Origin: JBMHDN01 sp049889355
Lineage (GTDB): Bacteria; Pseudomonadota; Alphaproteobacteria; Puniceispirillales; Puniceispirillaceae
Reading direction: 5' to 3'
NCBI GenBank assembly: GCA_049889355.1
Contig: JBMHDN010000056.1
Coordinates: forward strand, 1-8,541
DNA: 8,541 nucleotides
Shown: one piece after another, positions 6,866 to 8,541 of the stretch
Layout: each line of letters begins with the position of its first letter
Position numbering within the stretch: position 1 is the first letter of the stretch
The notes under the pieces: generated by a model
Told to the model about the DNA's origin: nothing
Seen by the model: only the letters and a program-made list of their open reading frames with translations
The model's database searches: none
Program-made: the position numbers and the translations under genes

Positions 6866-8077
6866 ATGCTAGACAGATTTTTTGATTTTGATCGCGTGAT
6901 TGACCGCCGCGGCAGTGATTGTTCGAAATGGGATACGCTGGAGAACGGCTTTGGTCTGGCAGAGGAGGCGGGGTTAGACGAACCGCTTGCGATGTGGGTT
7001 GCGGATATGGATTTTCAGTCGCCGCCTTGCGTGTCACAGGCAGTGGAGGCACTGGCCAAGCGCAACCTGTTTGGCTATCCGGGCGATAATCTGGCTTATA
7101 AACAAGCGATATCGGGCTGGATGGGCAGGCGTCATGGCTGGGATCTGGATCCCGATCATATCGCCACCACTCATGGGCTGGTCCATGGCACAGCCCAGGC
7201 GATTGACGCTTTTACTGAAAAAGGAGATGGGGTGGTGATGTTCACCCCGATTTATCATTGTTTCTTCCGAGTGATAAATGGGATGGGCCGCCGGCTGGTC
7301 GATATACCGATGCAGCTGGATGCGGGGCGCTTTCATCTGGATAGAGAGGCCGCAGAGGCGGCGATGACCGGCAAGGAGAAAATGCTGATTTTCTGCTCGC
7401 CGCATAATCCAGGTGGCCGCGTCTGGACGCGCGATGAGCTGGCATGGGTCGCTGATTTTGCTGAGCGGCATGATTTGCTGATTGTTTGTGATGAGATTCA
7501 CCATGATCTCATTTTTCCCTCTGCTCAGGCGCGCGGTGTTCAACATCTGGTGATGGCGGCCCATTTCCCGGAGATATCGCACCGGCTGATCACACTGACC
7601 GCGGCCTCTAAGACCTTTAATCTGGCCGCTGGCTATACAGGCAATGTGATCATCCAAGATTCAAATCTGCGCAAGGTGATGGCCCGCCATCTGCATGCTA
7701 CCGGTGTGTCGCCAAATATTTTCGGGATAGAAATTACGCGCGCGGCCTACACAGATGGCGCGCCATGGCTGGATGCGCTGCTGGTCTATTTAGATGAAAA
7801 CCGCGCCTTGTTTGAACAAGCGATGGGCGAAATCCCGGGCGTAGCACCTATCATGCTTGATGCGACCTATCTGTCTCTTATCGATATGCGCGGGACAGGT
7901 CTTAGCGAATCACAATTAGATGCGCGCATCCAACAAGGGGCAAGAATCGCAGCGAATCATGGGCCGAGTTTTGGCGATTCAGGGCTGGGGATGCGCCGAT
8001 TCAATCTGGCCTGCCCAAAAAGCAGGGTAGAAGAGGCCATAAAGAGGCTGCAACATGCCTTTTCAGATTTACAGTAA
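6866..8077 (+). CDS. PLP-dependent MalY/PatB-family aminotransferase / C-S lyase
   Basis: The 403-residue protein is a fold-type I PLP enzyme of the MalY/PatB branch, whose known members cleave cystathionine or cysteine conjugates (beta C-S lyase, EC 4.4.1 type). The branch signature FDFDRVIDRRGSDCSKWD opens the protein, followed by MWVADMDFQSP (43-53). Cofactor and substrate residues are visible: N181 in SPHNPGGRVW, D209 in CDEIHHDL, the Schiff-base K249 in AASKTFNLA, and R378 in MRRFNLACP for the substrate carboxylate. AGGA at 6856-6859 lies 6 nt before the ATG. Some members are aminotransferases or moonlighting regulators, so the exact substrate is open. It is divergent from the dehydrogenase gene with about 140 bp between them, and no partner gene of methionine synthesis is adjacent. 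Confidence 0.93.
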   Translation: MLDRFFDFDRVIDRRGSDCSKWDTLENGFGLAEEAGLDEPLAMWVADMDFQSPPCVSQAVEALAKRNLFGYPGDNLAYKQAISGWMGRRHGWDLDPDHIATTHGLVHGTAQAIDAFTEKGDGVVMFTPIYHCFFRVINGMGRRLVDIPMQLDAGRFHLDREAAEAAMTGKEKMLIFCSPHNPGGRVWTRDELAWVADFAERHDLLIVCDEIHHDLIFPSAQARGVQHLVMAAHFPEISHRLITLTAASKTFNLAAGYTGNVIIQDSNLRKVMARHLHATGVSPNIFGIEITRAAYTDGAPWLDALLVYLDENRALFEQAMGEIPGVAPIMLDATYLSLIDMRGTGLSESQLDARIQQGARIAANHGPSFGDSGLGMRRFNLACPKSRVEEAIKRLQHAFSDLQ

Positions 8078-8082
8078 ATCTG
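8064..8082. repeat. Perfect 19-bp palindrome across the stop codon of the aminotransferase gene
   Basis: CAGATTTAC and GTAAATCTG flank a single central A, and the TAA stop (8075-8077) lies in the right arm. As RNA it can form a 7-bp stem with a 5-nt loop. CTGGCAAAAAAG follows instead of a T-tract, so it is not a standard intrinsic terminator. It might stabilise the transcript 3' end or help termination by another route. Confidence 0.6.
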
Positions 8083-8220
8083 CTGGCAAAAAAGCTGAAT
8101 CGGGCGCTAATCAGGGCAAATAAAGGGATTGGCGATGATTTGGGTCAGCAGGCGCATCTGGTAAGAAGTTAAAATTCAGTTAAAAATGGATTTTGACTGC
8201 ATTTTTTGGGATTGCCCTGC

Positions 8221-8251
8221 TTGACTTTAAATCGAAAAGATCAGATATACT
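8221..8251 (+). promoter_or_regulatory. Candidate rRNA-operon promoter
   Basis: TTGACT (8221-8226) is followed by TATACT at 8246-8251, a 19-bp spacer; reading the -10 as GATATA (8244-8249) gives 17 bp. A GC-rich stretch follows (GGTCCTCACGGCGGG), a discriminator type often seen at growth-rate-controlled stable-RNA promoters. A second TTGACT at 8193-8198 has no good -10. A long AT-rich stretch precedes the pair (8165-8210), as expected for an UP-like element. The assignment leans on the boxA elements downstream. Confidence 0.5.
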
Positions 8252-8300
8252 GGTCCTCACGGCGGGTGCACATCGTCAGTCATGAAGGTGCCGTCGTAAA

Positions 8301-8311
8301 GCTCTTTAACA
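8301..8311 (+). promoter_or_regulatory. boxA-like antitermination element, first copy
   Basis: GCTCTTTAACA is identical to the core of the E. coli rRNA-operon boxA, the RNA site bound by NusB-NusE that lets polymerase resist Rho. It starts 50 bp after the candidate -10 ends, a plausible leader position. Confidence 0.6.
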
Positions 8312-8400
8312 TATGGGCAAATCTCCGCTTCAATGCGCTTCTCAATTTAAGAGAGGTCTATTCAAGCCGGGGTTGTTGTCTCTCAAATGTAAAAGAGCGT

Positions 8401-8411
8401 GCTATTTGACA
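8401..8411 (+). promoter_or_regulatory. boxA-like antitermination element, second copy
   Basis: GCTATTTGACA matches the first copy at 9 of 11 positions and starts exactly 100 bp after it. The downstream purine-rich run and GGGGCGGCG are typical of the sequence following boxA in alphaproteobacterial leaders. It contains TTGACA, but no -10 lies at the right distance, so a promoter is less likely. Confidence 0.55.
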
Positions 8412-8449
8412 AAGTTGGAGAAAGAGAAGGGATTCGCGGGGCGGCGATA

Positions 8450-8485
8450 GATGTGTTTAAGGATACATCGTTATCATGTTGATAA
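8450..8485 (+). other. Two consecutive hairpins in the predicted rRNA leader
   Basis: GATGTGT (8450-8456) pairs with ATACATC (8463-8469) across a 6-nt loop, with one G-U pair. Directly after it, TTATCA (8471-8476) pairs with TGATAA (8480-8485) across a 3-nt loop. The position between boxA and the expected 16S start fits leader structures that take part in rRNA processing and folding. Confidence 0.45.
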
Positions 8486-8541
8486 ATCGTCCGTTTTGAT
8501 GAATCTTTTTCGGAAATGAACGCGTTATGGTCTATGCAATT

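Larger units (their letters stand above)
8252..8541 (+). promoter_or_regulatory. Probable 5' leader of an rRNA operon (16S gene beyond the window)
   Basis: No credible protein gene occurs in the last ~460 bases; a 67-codon frame at 8206-8409 starts inside the promoter spacer and its product resembles nothing. The stretch instead carries two boxA-like antitermination sequences. The second is followed by purine-rich and GGGGCGGCG sequence like that after boxA in alphaproteobacterial rRNA leaders, as I recall them. Two hairpins follow, and the window ends in TATGCAATT without reaching the 16S 5' end. I infer that 16S begins within about 100 bases past 8541. Confidence 0.6.

Noticed and set aside
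7034..7657. A 207-codon minus-strand frame inside the aminotransferase gene.
   Set aside because: It is antisense to a gene with clear PLP-enzyme motifs and has no ribosome site or recognisable motif.
8206..8409. A 67-codon plus-strand frame at the right edge.
   Set aside because: It covers the candidate promoter and first boxA, has no ribosome site, and its product has no recognisable character.
8406..8434. Perfect -35 hexamer TTGACA as a second promoter.
   Set aside because: No -10-like sequence at 16-18 bp (GGGATT at 17 bp); the context fits a boxA element better.

Overview
The window reads as a chromosomal segment of an alphaproteobacterium, probably a marine one of moderate GC. The basis is the style of the FecR-domain exported protein, the gloA C-terminus ending in NTGSW, and what looks like an rRNA-operon leader at the right edge. 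No marker gene lies inside the window, so placement below class is a guess.

Layout, left to right. Positions 4-1914 (minus) encode an exported FecR-domain protein with a long beta-rich C-terminal half. It diverges from a small cysteine-rich CWC-domain protein (2186-2440, plus). Next come two minus-strand genes, gloA (3440-3880) and gloB (2562-3365). They form a complete glutathione-dependent glyoxalase pathway transcribed gloA then gloB. The gloA 3' end carries a duplicated tail (NTGSW-stop, 11 intervening and repeated codons, NTGSW-stop). Its upstream region carries a 12-bp tandem repeat.

Positions 4247-5878 (plus) hold an AT-rich 543-residue gene of unknown function with a GTG start and a strong Shine-Dalgarno. 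Its C-terminal ~110 residues look helical and contain an R-x5-H motif of the kind seen in HEPN ribonuclease domains. It is the best candidate here for an acquired, possibly defence-related gene. Its stop codon overlaps the stop codon of the convergent short-chain dehydrogenase gene (5875-6723, minus), and base composition changes sharply at that junction.

Positions 6866-8077 (plus) encode a PLP-dependent MalY/PatB-type aminotransferase/C-S lyase, divergent from the dehydrogenase. The last ~460 bases have no credible protein gene. They hold a promoter-like pair, two boxA-like antitermination elements exactly 100 bp apart, and two consecutive hairpins. I read this as the promoter and leader of an rRNA operon whose 16S gene should start just beyond the window.

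Functional links are clear only for gloA and gloB, which detoxify methylglyoxal together. The other genes look like independent units.
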